Origin: DT-111 sp965263225
GTDB lineage: Bacteria; Bacteroidota; Bacteroidia; Chitinophagales; Saprospiraceae
Assembly: GCA_965263225.1 (NCBI GenBank)
Contig: CBDHHG010000055.1
Location: forward strand, 62,001-126,000
Direction of reading: 5' to 3'
Length of the DNA: 64,000 bases
The notes beneath the pieces are model-generated. The model searched no databases. It was not told where the DNA came from and was given only the letters and a program-made list of their open reading frames with translations. Below are positions 28,917-37,481 of this stretch, in pieces. Position 1 is the stretch's first letter, and each line of letters begins with the position of its first letter. The position numbers and the translations under genes are program-made.

Positions 28917-29187
28917 ATGCCATCGCTATTAGCTCTTTAAAATGCTGCTCACTGGCTTCCTTGATTTCCAGGTAACTTTTGAGCGTAATCTCTAAGCGAT
29001 TGATTCGCCCTACCAGGTAGCGGTTCTCATTTTTCAGTGCTTCTATTTCCTTTATCATTTGTGAATGTCTAGCAATGATCTCACAAGCCGCATCAGTGTT
29101 GACTTTGATCTCATGCTTTTCCTTGAATGCCTGTAGTACCTCATCGACTTTCTTAGGAAGGTTCCGGATTAATAGATTGCCAGCCAT
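28906..29187 (-). CDS. Small helical protein with coiled coil, possible DNA-binding
   Basis: The 93-residue protein starts MAGNLLIRNLPKKVDEVLQ, which resembles a ribbon-helix-helix strand (RNLP) followed by helices, and continues with a coiled coil (EIEALKNENRYLVGRINRLE). This suggests a small dimeric regulator. It overlaps the preceding gene by one base and the following gene by 11 bases, so the three form an operon. Confidence 0.6.
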   Translation of the reverse strand: MAGNLLIRNLPKKVDEVLQAFKEKHEIKVNTDAACEIIARHSQMIKEIEALKNENRYLVGRINRLEITLKSYLEIKEASEQHFKELIAMAYEE

Positions 29188-29480
29188 TATTTGAATTGAT
29201 TTATGGAGTTATAGGAAAAGGATCCATTCTCGATCTGCTTGGCTACGTCGGCGCAGTGCGCACCAGGTACGCGAAAGCGGAACACGCGGAATTGATCGGT
29301 ATGATCCAGAATACTACTATCGGTGGCATAGCGTGCATTTTGCTCGTGCCAGGTCTCGTTGAGTGGGAAATATTGGAAGAAGAAACAGTCTTCCTCAGAA
29401 GATGGGATAGGCTTTTCAATGCTATTGTGCACCACAAAATAGCCACAATAGATCAAGGCCAATACACCAAGGTATTTCAT
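29187..29480 (-). CDS. Small exported hypothetical protein
   Basis: The 97-residue protein has a short N-terminal hydrophobic segment (MKYLGVLALIYCGYFVV), probably a membrane anchor or signal. The rest, with three Cys and aromatic residues, is unrecognised. It is the first gene of a tightly packed run. A GGGACGA inverted repeat lies at 29515-29532 just upstream. Confidence 0.6.
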   Translation of the reverse strand: MKYLGVLALIYCGYFVVHNSIEKPIPSSEEDCFFFQYFPLNETWHEQNARYATDSSILDHTDQFRVFRFRVPGAHCADVAKQIENGSFSYNSINQFK

Positions 29481-29514
29481 GATCTAAGCTTGAATGTGAA
29501 TGAGAAAAAGAAAT

Positions 29515-29532
29515 GGGACGAGAATTCGTCCC
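29515..29532 (-). promoter_or_regulatory. Hairpin upstream of accessory operon
   Basis: GGGACGA at 29515 and TCGTCCC at 29526 can pair over a short loop, about 35 bases before the 97-residue gene start. Read leftward, the stem is followed by a T-rich stretch, so it may be an attenuator or an operator. Confidence 0.35.
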
Positions 29533-29689
29533 TTTCAGGTGCACTTTAGAAATTTCTTGGAATAGAAAGAGTGAGAAGGTCTTTCTTTAGCTCCAATAAC
29601 TCTTAGCAGATGCCTCAAATATAGATCTTTTTAGTATCAGTCGCAAGATCTACAGCATACCTGTAATTGATATAAAGCTAGAATTCTCG

Positions 29690-29970
29690 CTTTTTGTTAT
29701 CAAATTTAGAAACCGGGGAACTCCACCTGGTTGAAATTTGATAACAGATTTTCCGATATCATCGCTACCGGTAGTACCTCAGCAGAAAAATATGTTATCA
29801 AATTATTTCTGTAATGACTCGGCTCTGATCACCATGACACGACTCTATACTACAATTTGATAACAAATTCTCCGATCGCCGGCGGATCCGGAACAGTGAT
29901 TTGATAACAAATTGCTGCATCGAGGATCCTGGCCAGGCTTCTCCAGGAGAAAAATTGATATCAAAAAAAT
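29690..29970. repeat. Palindromic-motif array B (six units)
   Basis: Six copies of the AATTTGATAACAAATT-like motif lie at about 29693 (minus), 29735 (plus), 29791 (minus), 29854 (plus), 29899 (plus) and 29953 (variant with GATATC). Centres are spaced 42-63 bases. The spacers are packed with short palindromes (ACCGGT, CGATCG, GCCGGC, AGGATCCT, CTGGCCAG). The upstream stretch 29533-29690 has no feature I can name. The last unit slightly overlaps the end of the 63-residue gene. Confidence 0.7.
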
Positions 29971-30152
29971 ACGGGTAGATCATCAATGGTGGCCCATTTA
30001 TTGCCATTAAGGTATTCTTCGGTCAGGTCATCCAGATGATGGTCTTGAAGGTAGGTTTCGTCCAGATCTGGACGATGGTATTGATCTGGGTAGGTATCGG
30101 TTTCCCAGCAAGTTTCAAAGAGGTCTTGTACTTCGGTGGGTAATTGGCTCAT
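29961..30152 (-). CDS. Small acidic hypothetical protein
   Basis: The 63-residue, strongly acidic protein (MSQLPTEVQDLFETCWETD) is the last gene of the structural block and overlaps its upstream neighbour by 4 bases. Small acidic proteins at operon ends can be inhibitors or scaffolds, but no function is visible. Confidence 0.5.
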   Translation of the reverse strand: MSQLPTEVQDLFETCWETDTYPDQYHRPDLDETYLQDHHLDDLTEEYLNGNKWATIDDLPVFF

Positions 30153-30454
30153 AGTAAGAACGTTTTTTTGACGTTATGCTCTCCATATTCAGCAATGGGC
30201 AGAAAATCACTAACGGGGAATTCAATCAGTTGTCCTCCATTGAAATACCGCACTACATCCTTTTCCCCATACTCACCGAATAGATCATAGTATTTACCAT
30301 CGATCTTGGTTAGGCAGTGATCATTGTTGTAATAGATCTCCCCCTTGTATAAATCCCGGAGCAGTCTAGCGAATTTGTAACAACCACCACTGCCCTCTGG
30401 AAAGGAGCCGAATAGCTCCCGTATCGATTGTCTAAAGGCATTCGGGGTGATCAT
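30149..30454 (-). CDS. Papain/transglutaminase-like small protein
   Basis: The 101-residue protein contains GSGGCYKFARLLRDLY, then DHCLTKIDGKYYDLFGEYG. A Cys at a helix start followed by His and Asp in beta strands is the pattern of the papain-like/transglutaminase fold. If active it could cut or bind peptide or isopeptide bonds during entry or lysis. It overlaps the next gene by ATGA-type coupling and lies downstream of a hairpin at 30468-30490. Confidence 0.5.
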   Translation of the reverse strand: MITPNAFRQSIRELFGSFPEGSGGCYKFARLLRDLYKGEIYYNNDHCLTKIDGKYYDLFGEYGEKDVVRYFNGGQLIEFPVSDFLPIAEYGEHNVKKTFLL

Positions 30455-30467
30455 AGGGCAATAGTAT

Positions 30468-30490
30468 ACCGGAGCCGTTGTGGCTCCGGT
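30468..30490. terminator. Perfect 9-bp hairpin in intergenic gap
   Basis: ACCGGAGCC and GGCTCCGGT pair perfectly over the loop GTTGT. No T-run follows in the direction of the operon, so it may be an RNA-processing or stability element rather than a full terminator. Confidence 0.45.
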
Positions 30491-30518
30491 GATGAATCCA
30501 CTAAAACGGTTTCCGGCA

Positions 30519-30923
30519 CTACGTAGCTGCCGATGTCCTTACCGTTTGATTGCGATTGGTGATAGCGTAGTACAAGATGGTACCTACACTAAATAAGCCC
30601 ATCACTACCCCATTCCAATTCTTACCAATCAAGGATTCTGCTACCCCTTGCAAGGAGGTGAATAGCTCCGGAGGCAATTGATTGGGAATGATGGCCGTGA
30701 CAATGGTGGCCACATAGTTCCAAAAGTTCAATTTACCCGCCTGTTTCCAATCCGGCTTGGGGGAATTTTTGAAGAAATTGCGCAGGATGCCAACGGATCC
30801 TACGGTAGCAAATAGATTGCCGACCAGGTTGCGGGCCTCATCTTCCGGAAAACCGATGAAGAAGCCCCCAAAAGCCAGGGATACTGCGATCCAAAAGTTG
30901 GACGATTGCCAAAATTGTTTCAT
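30519..30923 (-). CDS. Membrane protein, candidate holin
   Basis: The 134-residue protein has three hydrophobic segments (about residues 8-25, 60-80 and 107-122) separated by short charged stretches, and a basic C-terminus. It directly follows the muramidase gene (28 bases), the usual position of holins or virion membrane proteins. No sequence family is recognised. Confidence 0.55.
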   Translation of the reverse strand: MKQFWQSSNFWIAVSLAFGGFFIGFPEDEARNLVGNLFATVGSVGILRNFFKNSPKPDWKQAGKLNFWNYVATIVTAIIPNQLPPELFTSLQGVAESLIGKNWNGVVMGLFSVGTILYYAITNRNQTVRTSAAT

Positions 30924-30951
30924 TGCGTGGATATGTTTAGGTTAAGAAAAA

Positions 30952-31560
30952 TCAGTTCTTTTTGCTTAGTATTCCAATCCCAAGGACCAGGAGTAATAGT
31001 GAGGTGATACCCGCGCCTTTTACAACTGGATTGCTGAAATCAGTAAAGGAGTTGATTCGCTTTAGCCATCCCTGGAGGAATACCGCTAAACGAGGTTTTT
31101 CCTTAGCCAGCTGGTGATAAAAGTTGGTGCGCGCTTGCTTGTAACTCAGGTAGATCTTTGCCGGATCAAAACTATTGAGCTTACTCAAGGTGATGGGTCC
31201 GACAATACCGTCAACAGCCACGCCCAAAACTCGCTGCATGATCCTTACGCCCGTTCGACCATGATTAACTGCTCCGTCAAAAAATATGTTGGCAACAGCT
31301 TGGCTCTGGATCTGATCTCCCCTGATCTTATCCCAAAAGTTTCGCCTGAAGATGTTGGCAGCCGTTTGGCGGCTCATGCTTCGCATATCTTCTTCACTGG
31401 GTGGATAATTCAGGTAAGCTTCGTAGACGGGCGCTGATATCCCCCAGTTGGTCCCTACCAACTGATCCAGGCTATTGTAGTTGCCAGAATCATTGGGATG
31501 CTTTTGATAACCTCCTTCGTGGCCCGCTACGATATTATATGCTGTCATAAAATGAGCCAT
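30952..31560 (-). CDS. GH108-type N-acetylmuramidase with C-terminal membrane anchor
   Basis: The 202-residue protein has the GH108 catalytic motif AGHEGGYQKHPNDSGN (catalytic Glu 15), the GTNWGISAPVYEAYL block and a second domain, GVAVDGIVGPITLSKLN, that matches the peptidoglycan-binding part of these enzymes. Unlike most phage endolysins it ends in a transmembrane helix (SLLLLVLGIGILSKKN). This suggests a virion- or membrane-bound muramidase that acts during entry or release. It overlaps the upstream gene by one base. Confidence 0.88.
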   Translation of the reverse strand: MAHFMTAYNIVAGHEGGYQKHPNDSGNYNSLDQLVGTNWGISAPVYEAYLNYPPSEEDMRSMSRQTAANIFRRNFWDKIRGDQIQSQAVANIFFDGAVNHGRTGVRIMQRVLGVAVDGIVGPITLSKLNSFDPAKIYLSYKQARTNFYHQLAKEKPRLAVFLQGWLKRINSFTDFSNPVVKGAGITSLLLLVLGIGILSKKN

Positions 31561-31955
31561 TATCGAATCAGTTTTGCGGCAAGGCGTAATGCTCCGTAAA
31601 GAAGTAAGCCTCTGGTAGCCGTTCGCACCACTCTCTCCGGAAGGCTTAGCTTGGCCAATTCTTCTTGCTGCTGCTTTTCTTCCAAAGTCAGTAGCCCCTG
31701 CCCTCGCAAGCTTTGCAGATTGTAGTAGCCCTCCCGGTGCTCGGTGTAGTACATAATGTTATTACCATCGATAAAACCCCAGTACAACACACTACGTCCT
31801 GGTCTAATCCCCTGATAGGTATAGACTACTCCAATCTTTTGCCCGGGTTCAGCGTAGCTCACTACCGGAGCACTATCCCAAGGTTGGCGCTTGATCGGAA
31901 CCCTGGTTGCGGCAAACAGGGTCTTATCGATGATATCTGCGGCACTATAGGTCAT
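31560..31955 (-). CDS. Structural-block protein with SH3-like region and C-terminal hydrophobic helix
   Basis: The 131-residue protein has a beta-rich first half (PVVSYAEPGQKIGVVYTYQG, SVLYWGFIDGNNIMYY) resembling SH3-like wall-binding domains, a Gln/Glu helix, and an amphipathic C-terminal helix (GLLLYGALRLAAKLIR). It is coupled to the muramidase by a one-base overlap, so a role in wall binding or membrane attachment during entry is plausible. Confidence 0.55.
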   Translation of the reverse strand: MTYSAADIIDKTLFAATRVPIKRQPWDSAPVVSYAEPGQKIGVVYTYQGIRPGRSVLYWGFIDGNNIMYYTEHREGYYNLQSLRGQGLLTLEEKQQQEELAKLSLPERVVRTATRGLLLYGALRLAAKLIR

Positions 31956-31958
31956 TGG

Positions 31959-32423
31959 CTAGGCTTCTACTGGATCCGGACTAGGAATGAAATCTGTAGA
32001 TAGGGATTCTACGGTTAGTCCTCGATCCTCAGCTCCTAGCTCGATAGCTTTGGCCTTGGCTAGTTCTTCTGGGATACCAATGCCGGGACCTTCTTCGGTC
32101 AAGGTGAAAGTGAGGAATTTGTACAGGCAAGTACCTGGCATCATGGGAAGACCACCCATCGCTGGAAGTTCGTAGCGCATGTTGACTAGGAAGACGCGAC
32201 ATTCAGTTGCTTGACCCTTGATGGCATTTAGAGCGATCTCAGCAATCTGCTCATTGGATACACTCCACTCCTTGGCAACTTTGTCAGCAATTTCCTCCAC
32301 TTGCTTAGCAGACAAAATTGATTTCTTGACTGTATTGATTTGAGTTGTCACCCACTTTTTCAAGCTGGCTATTTTCGTTTCTACCGGATTTGCCTGTTCA
32401 GCCGTTTTTTTAGTCTCTGTCAT
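31959..32423 (-). CDS. Hypothetical structural-block protein
   Basis: The 154-residue protein has an N-terminal helical region (KKWVTTQINTVKKSILSAKQ) and a beta-rich C-terminal half (ECRVFLVNMRYELPAMGG, YKFLTFTLTEEGPG). No known family. It ends 3 bases before the next gene. A minor virion component is likely from position only. Confidence 0.5.
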   Translation of the reverse strand: MTETKKTAEQANPVETKIASLKKWVTTQINTVKKSILSAKQVEEIADKVAKEWSVSNEQIAEIALNAIKGQATECRVFLVNMRYELPAMGGLPMMPGTCLYKFLTFTLTEEGPGIGIPEELAKAKAIELGAEDRGLTVESLSTDFIPSPDPVEA

Positions 32424-32478
32424 CTTGTTGTGTGTATTGAGGGTTAGAAAAAAGAATTATGATCGATGCTAAGTGCCT

Positions 32479-32757
32479 TTATTTTTCTGCCTGCTCCCGT
32501 AAGTAGAAGCTGAAATTTTCAAAGGCACTGCTATTGCGTTCAATGACTTGCTCCATGTTTTTGCTGTGGGCTTGGTACAACTTCATCTGTGCTTCATTGC
32601 ACTGCTTCTGCTCTGCCCTTAACTGCTTGTTCTCCGAATGGAAATAGAAGGCCATCGCAAACATCAGGACAAAACTTAGTCCCTGACTTTGCACTGCCGA
32701 TAAGATGTTCACCCAGATTCTTGTCATTTCTTCTGTATGGTTTTGCTTCCCCTGCAT
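32479..32757 (-). CDS. Small membrane protein with coiled-coil tail
   Basis: The 92-residue protein has one transmembrane helix (about residues 26-42, LSFVLMFAMAFYFH) followed by a charged helical tail (NKQLRAEQKQCNEAQMKLYQ). This topology resembles BhlA-type holin-like proteins and small virion membrane proteins. Confidence 0.55.
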   Translation of the reverse strand: MQGKQNHTEEMTRIWVNILSAVQSQGLSFVLMFAMAFYFHSENKQLRAEQKQCNEAQMKLYQAHSKNMEQVIERNSSAFENFSFYLREQAEK

Positions 32758-32824
32758 AGCGTAGTTTTCTTGTTCATGGGTAATGTATTGGGGGATGTGA
32801 TAGCCTAGTTGATTAATTGAAAGA

Positions 32825-35800
32825 TCATTCTACTTGCCAGTAGATATTGACACTACTAGCCGTCGTGGTAGCGGTGGAGGTGTAATTGAGGGTTATGGTG
32901 GTGCTATTGACACTATCGATATACCAATCTCCTATATCTCCTCCGGGGGTGATGGAGATGTAAGTGGGGGCTTGCCCTAGATTGTGGGTGATGATTAAGG
33001 TGGTACCCGGTCCTGCGGTGGTGGCTGAGGTGCCTTGAGTGGTCGGCAGTAGAACTGCCTCCAGATCCTCGATGTGTTGATTGAGGGAGTCTAGTGCTGC
33101 CTGGACAGTATTGGTTCCTCCTTGTGGGTTGGTGATGCCATAGTAGTCGCCACTGGCATGGATATCCCCAGTCACATCTAGCTTATAATTTGGCGATATA
33201 TTACCAATTCCTATATCTCCATCCGTGGCTATCCACAAGCGATTCTGGGAAGCCGTTTGAAAGACCAGGTTACCTGTGGCACCCAAGGTAGGGGCCGATA
33301 GGATCAGGTTGTTACTGCCGGTAAGGCCCAAGAGGTTGTTGTAAAACCCATTACTGGTTTTACCCTTTAGGTAGTAGGAATTGAATAAACCCAGATTGCC
33401 ATTGATCTCCACTTGTTCACTTAGTGCGCCACTGGTTCCAAAGCCTACTTTCTTCTCAATCCTGAGATGTGAGCCTATCTTCTTCCAGTCCTCATAGTCG
33501 TAGATGTTACCCGTCAGTACATCATGGTAGAGCTTCATTTGCTCTCCCTTTGCTAGTATCACATCTTCTCCTATCAATAGATTGCCTCCACTGGCATTTA
33601 AGGTGATCAAGCTATCTCCTACATTAACCAGGGTGAAAGGAATTTTACCACTGGGAGCTATGGCCCTTACAGTGATGGTACTGATGCCTCTACCTGGTAC
33701 ACCATCACTTTGCACGAAAACCTCTTTTTCCGTATCGTGTACCGTAAAGGCATCCGTGGCATTGTCAATGGTAAAAGTAGTATTGGTTCGATTGGCATTG
33801 ATGAAGGTGTAGTCAGATAGTAAGAGTAGACTATCTTGATGATCTCCTGTATTTCTGTATAGCACGGAACTGTAGGGATTGTTGTGCACAATCACCGTTC
33901 CATTGCTGGGGATGGTACCCGGATCATAGCCCAATCGAATCAGACCGATATCATTATTGGTAATGCGCACATTTTGCCCGCCTTGTACCCTCAGCTCTGT
34001 CCCTATGTTGCCCATCTCTTTGAAGTTATCTATATCAATCTCACTGGCTCCACTCAGGATATGCTGATTTCTGGAAGGATCATAATAGCTGCCTACTTTC
34101 TGTTCAATACTCACATTCTTAAAGTGAATGATTCGATCTTGACGGCCATTCTGATTCTCCCCTCGGATCACACTTTTGGTACTATCTGGAGAAATGATAT
34201 CGGTATCCGAGATAAACCAGTTGGAGTATTGCAAGGCAAAGGGGAAGGCAAAACCCTTGATCACGGAATTGGATACATACATATTGGCTTCCGAACCAGT
34301 CGGAATGCCAACTGATCCGCCCCCGATTACAACTGGATTAGCTTCGGTTTCATTGGAGGCAAATAGCTTGTTGATCATCACCTTTCGGTGGGCTGAAGCT
34401 CCATCAATCAGGGAGGACATCGTAGGGGGAGCCGCATCCGTTACTTTGAAAAAGTTGTTGTAAATCGTCAGATTATCCACTACCCCCAAGCGCAGAAATG
34501 TGGTGGGGCAATCTTCCATCTCATTGCCAGAGACATTCCCTCGGGGGTATACTCCGCCTTTGATATGCATCCCTCCCCCATAGCGGGGTTCCAGATCATA
34601 TACCCCTGGAGCCGACTGGCTCATCACAAACTTATTGTTGCGATAGGAAAAGTTATCCGAACTTCTGCTGGTATAGATCCAGTGATCGGGACCATCTCCC
34701 ATCCCTCCATAGAAATCACAATCTTCCACCACTACATCATCCGAAGGGTTAAAGGTCAGATCTGCCGTTTCTACATAACGATACTTATGATTATCGGCCA
34801 GCTCCACTGATTGACTCCAGATCACAATGGAATCCACCGTAGCACTATTATTCTTCAGAAATAGGCTGTCATTGCGATAGTACAGAAAGGTGTCGATATA
34901 TTCACCGCGATAGGTATAATCGGTCAATGCAGCTCGATGTACAATCTTGCCCTCATCAAACCATTTGGCTACCGATCCCGTTGCATCAATGTTGCCATAT
35001 TGGTTGATGAATACCGTATCCTTATCCGTGGGAGCAACCCATGTAAAATGAGCGGCTTTGAGCGGTTTTCCAGGATTGGAGGGAGAACCCCAAAATCCGG
35101 TATGAGGGCCACCCAAATTGTAAAAGCCACATCTTCGATTGACTACTCCAATGATCTTGGCATTTTGATTGCTCACCTGGGGATTAGAAAAGTTCTCCAC
35201 CAGACAGTCTTCAAAGACATATCCATAGGAGTCTGCACTGCCAGGACTATCATAATCATAAAACACCGTGGGGATGTTATTCATCACCGAATCATTCAAC
35301 CACATGGTATCTTCGGGTACCCAAAAATGAATGCCGGAAAAATAGAGGCTATCCACATGACTAGCACTATTGTCCAACAAAAACAGATTGCCATCCAGAT
35401 TGCCAGTGGTTTTAAAGTTCTCTGGAGGTTTAGGATAGATCATGGGCTTATCCGCCCCTTGGGGATTTTCAGCCATGAAGCTCATCCCCGTTCTACCATA
35501 CAAGACATAGCGCGTGTAGGGTTGTTCCATCGCTCCTCTGATCGGCATAACTACCTCATAGATCTTTCCATTTTGTAGTTCGATATCTCCCTGTTCGGGT
35601 AAGCTAGTGGTAAAGTCGATGGCTCGTTGGAAGGCTGCTTGATCATTCACATCCGTTTCCCCCCTGGCTCCAAACCACTTGATTTTGAATTTGCGGCCAT
35701 CATAGGCTTGCAGAATGGCATATTTCCCATTCAGGGTAGGTGTGACGGCAATGGTATCGGTAGCATAGCCAGCGATAGGCGTATCACTGATGTAATACAA

Positions 35801-36580
35801 GGCTTCCCCTTTACCATCCAGTCCTTTGCTAATCACTCGAAAATTGGTAGGCAGGAATTTATTCAAGACCTCTGCAATACTATCCACAATGATCTCCTTT
35901 TTGGAAATGGTGGATATGCTACTCCCATTGACGGAAAAGCGTAGACTGGTATCGGTTTCAATGGCAGTGATGTAGGGACTAACCCATTTCAAGCTATCTC
36001 CACTGGAATCATATTCAGGATATTGGCCATTGGCTCCTGCACTAGTCGGAAAGCCATAGGGCGTAAATTCTACCCGACCGGTAGCGGAATTCAACTGCAA
36101 AACCCCTCCTAATTGCGCTGCTGCATTGATTAAATTAGGAGTGATCAACTTGAAGCTATCAGAGGCGGAAAGCGTTAGTTCCTTCCAATTGGTCACCGCT
36201 AGATCATATTGATCCATCCCGGCAATGGTAGTGTTTTCTTCCACTACCCCACCTAGTTTTAAGGTATCCCCATCATTGGTCAAGCCGGATCGAGCCGGCG
36301 TGCTGCTGGATACAATACTACTGCTTGTTCCTCCACAGCAGCCACAATGCCCCTGGGAAAAACTGCCACCGCTACTCACATCTACGGTTTGCCCAGCAGC
36401 ATCCAAATAGGTGAGTTTTAGTACTTCCTTAGCTCGGGTAGAGGCTAAAATGTAGCGGGTCAAACTGGAGTCCACTGATCCGGTATTCCAGCAAAGCTCT
36501 TGGGAAATGATACCGTAACGCTGAGCGCGCAGCGATATCATGATCAAGAAAAGAGATAATATGAGTAGTAACTTCTTCAT
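32825..36580 (-). CDS. Exported beta-helix spike/receptor-binding-like protein
   Basis: The 1251-residue protein begins with a clear Sec signal (MKKLLLILSLFLIMISLRAQ). Residues about 25-80 form a Cys-containing domain (ELCWNTGSVDSSLTRY ... GHCGCCGG) shared with the neighbouring lipoprotein. A right-handed beta-helix occupies the middle (many short NNxF/DxDFYGG-type turns; residues about 300-950). The C-terminus has tail-fibre-like repeats (GIGNISPNYKLDVTGDIHA, a chaperone/trimer-like motif), a short coiled coil and a beta domain. The start at 36580 overlaps the stop of the lipoprotein gene in TAATG. A Sec signal on a spike is unusual for a phage virion. Confidence 0.75.
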   Translation of the reverse strand: MKKLLLILSLFLIMISLRAQRYGIISQELCWNTGSVDSSLTRYILASTRAKEVLKLTYLDAAGQTVDVSSGGSFSQGHCGCCGGTSSSIVSSSTPARSGLTNDGDTLKLGGVVEENTTIAGMDQYDLAVTNWKELTLSASDSFKLITPNLINAAAQLGGVLQLNSATGRVEFTPYGFPTSAGANGQYPEYDSSGDSLKWVSPYITAIETDTSLRFSVNGSSISTISKKEIIVDSIAEVLNKFLPTNFRVISKGLDGKGEALYYISDTPIAGYATDTIAVTPTLNGKYAILQAYDGRKFKIKWFGARGETDVNDQAAFQRAIDFTTSLPEQGDIELQNGKIYEVVMPIRGAMEQPYTRYVLYGRTGMSFMAENPQGADKPMIYPKPPENFKTTGNLDGNLFLLDNSASHVDSLYFSGIHFWVPEDTMWLNDSVMNNIPTVFYDYDSPGSADSYGYVFEDCLVENFSNPQVSNQNAKIIGVVNRRCGFYNLGGPHTGFWGSPSNPGKPLKAAHFTWVAPTDKDTVFINQYGNIDATGSVAKWFDEGKIVHRAALTDYTYRGEYIDTFLYYRNDSLFLKNNSATVDSIVIWSQSVELADNHKYRYVETADLTFNPSDDVVVEDCDFYGGMGDGPDHWIYTSRSSDNFSYRNNKFVMSQSAPGVYDLEPRYGGGMHIKGGVYPRGNVSGNEMEDCPTTFLRLGVVDNLTIYNNFFKVTDAAPPTMSSLIDGASAHRKVMINKLFASNETEANPVVIGGGSVGIPTGSEANMYVSNSVIKGFAFPFALQYSNWFISDTDIISPDSTKSVIRGENQNGRQDRIIHFKNVSIEQKVGSYYDPSRNQHILSGASEIDIDNFKEMGNIGTELRVQGGQNVRITNNDIGLIRLGYDPGTIPSNGTVIVHNNPYSSVLYRNTGDHQDSLLLLSDYTFINANRTNTTFTIDNATDAFTVHDTEKEVFVQSDGVPGRGISTITVRAIAPSGKIPFTLVNVGDSLITLNASGGNLLIGEDVILAKGEQMKLYHDVLTGNIYDYEDWKKIGSHLRIEKKVGFGTSGALSEQVEINGNLGLFNSYYLKGKTSNGFYNNLLGLTGSNNLILSAPTLGATGNLVFQTASQNRLWIATDGDIGIGNISPNYKLDVTGDIHASGDYYGITNPQGGTNTVQAALDSLNQHIEDLEAVLLPTTQGTSATTAGPGTTLIITHNLGQAPTYISITPGGDIGDWYIDSVNSTTITLNYTSTATTTASSVNIYWQVE

Positions 36581-37131
36581 TATCCGCCGCAATCAAAGGT
36601 TCGGGTTTCAGATTCGGTGCCAAAGGTGTTGGTCACCCTCAGGACTACGGTATTGATCCCAGAGCCAGCCGTGGAGCTATAAGAAGCCGAGGCACGCCGA
36701 GGAGTCTCTGCTGGGAAATAGCTAAAGGGAACAGGACTACCGTTTAGCTCAATACTAATATGAGCTTCCTCAACCGTGCTTTCCAGGAAAATCGTAGCAT
36801 TAGAATTGCAGGGACCAGGATTCAAAGGATTGAAGGTGGGTTGGGAAGTAATGAATCTGATAATCTGGCTGCTGTCTGGTTCTGTGGTGGTAGGGTTGCA
36901 GCATTCACAGATGCCATAGAGCATGGTTCCTCCGGAGGGTTCCACCTTAGTCCCTTGTTCATTGATGTAGGTGACTAATCGAGTAGCTCCTTTTGAAGTG
37001 ATTTGAGTAAGGCGGATTAGGTTGCTGTCTACTCCGCTAGTCTTCCAGCAGATGTAGGCTGGCTCAATTTCTGATTTCTGACAGGAGCTGAGCAAAGGGA
37101 TAAAAGCCAATAGTATAAGGATAAGGCGCAT
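36580..37131 (-). CDS. Lipoprotein sharing the spike N-terminal domain
   Basis: The 183-residue protein has a lipobox (LLSSCQKS; Cys 17). Residues about 25-80 (YICWKTSGVDSNLIRLTQI ... GICECCNPT) align with the N-terminal domain of the spike: both have CW.T..VDS.L.R, SGG and a terminal CxCC. The remainder is an Ig-like beta-sandwich (FLESTVEEAHISIELNG). It overlaps the next and the previous gene by one base each, so it is tightly coupled to the spike. It may anchor the spike complex in a membrane. Confidence 0.7.
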   Translation of the reverse strand: MRLILILLAFIPLLSSCQKSEIEPAYICWKTSGVDSNLIRLTQITSKGATRLVTYINEQGTKVEPSGGTMLYGICECCNPTTTEPDSSQIIRFITSQPTFNPLNPGPCNSNATIFLESTVEEAHISIELNGSPVPFSYFPAETPRRASASYSSTAGSGINTVVLRVTNTFGTESETRTFDCGG

Positions 37132-37481
37132 TATTCGTGGGTTATAATTCGGATGCGAGATCCTAAGTCATTTACAATAGTGATTTCTGGGGTACGTTTG
37201 AATTCATTGTTTACTGGATCCAGGGTAGCTTCAAAGGGAACAGATTCAGAACCAGGCTGTACCACTTCGCCGTTTACGGTGATATCCTCTTCCTGATCTC
37301 CATCTTCCACAAAGCCCATATTCAATACCCGAACCTTCAATTTTCCGGCAGGGACAATCGTGCCATCTGTTCGTTCGTCGATCGCTGAGACAATGTTACC
37401 CGACGTGGGAGGTGTCGTATTCACGGATACCCCGGATAGGCTTACACTGGCCGAATTGCGTTCTAATCTAGATTCAGGCAT
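37131..37481 (-). CDS. Hypothetical beta-rich structural-block protein
   Basis: The 116-residue protein starts MPESRLERNSASVSLSG; a longer frame from 37610 was rejected because it lies wholly within the upstream gene. It is rich in beta strands and polar residues (KLKVRVLNMGFVEDGDQE). The start overlaps the upstream stop by 8 bases. No family recognised; a minor virion or assembly protein by position. Confidence 0.5.
   Translation of the reverse strand: MPESRLERNSASVSLSGVSVNTTPPTSGNIVSAIDERTDGTIVPAGKLKVRVLNMGFVEDGDQEEDITVNGEVVQPGSESVPFEATLDPVNNEFKRTPEITIVNDLGSRIRIITHE

Noticed and set aside
27179..29690. Full diversity-generating retroelement
   Set aside because: No reverse transcriptase frame and no template repeat was found in the window.
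26902..29970. Integron attC sites as explanation of the palindromic motif arrays
   Set aside because: The motif lacks the GTTRRRY/RYYYAAC core sequences and no integron-type integrase is present.
33582..35944. Several plus-strand ORFs of 60-213 residues opposite the spike gene
   Set aside because: They have no coherent domains and lie antisense to a continuous 1251-residue frame with clear motifs.
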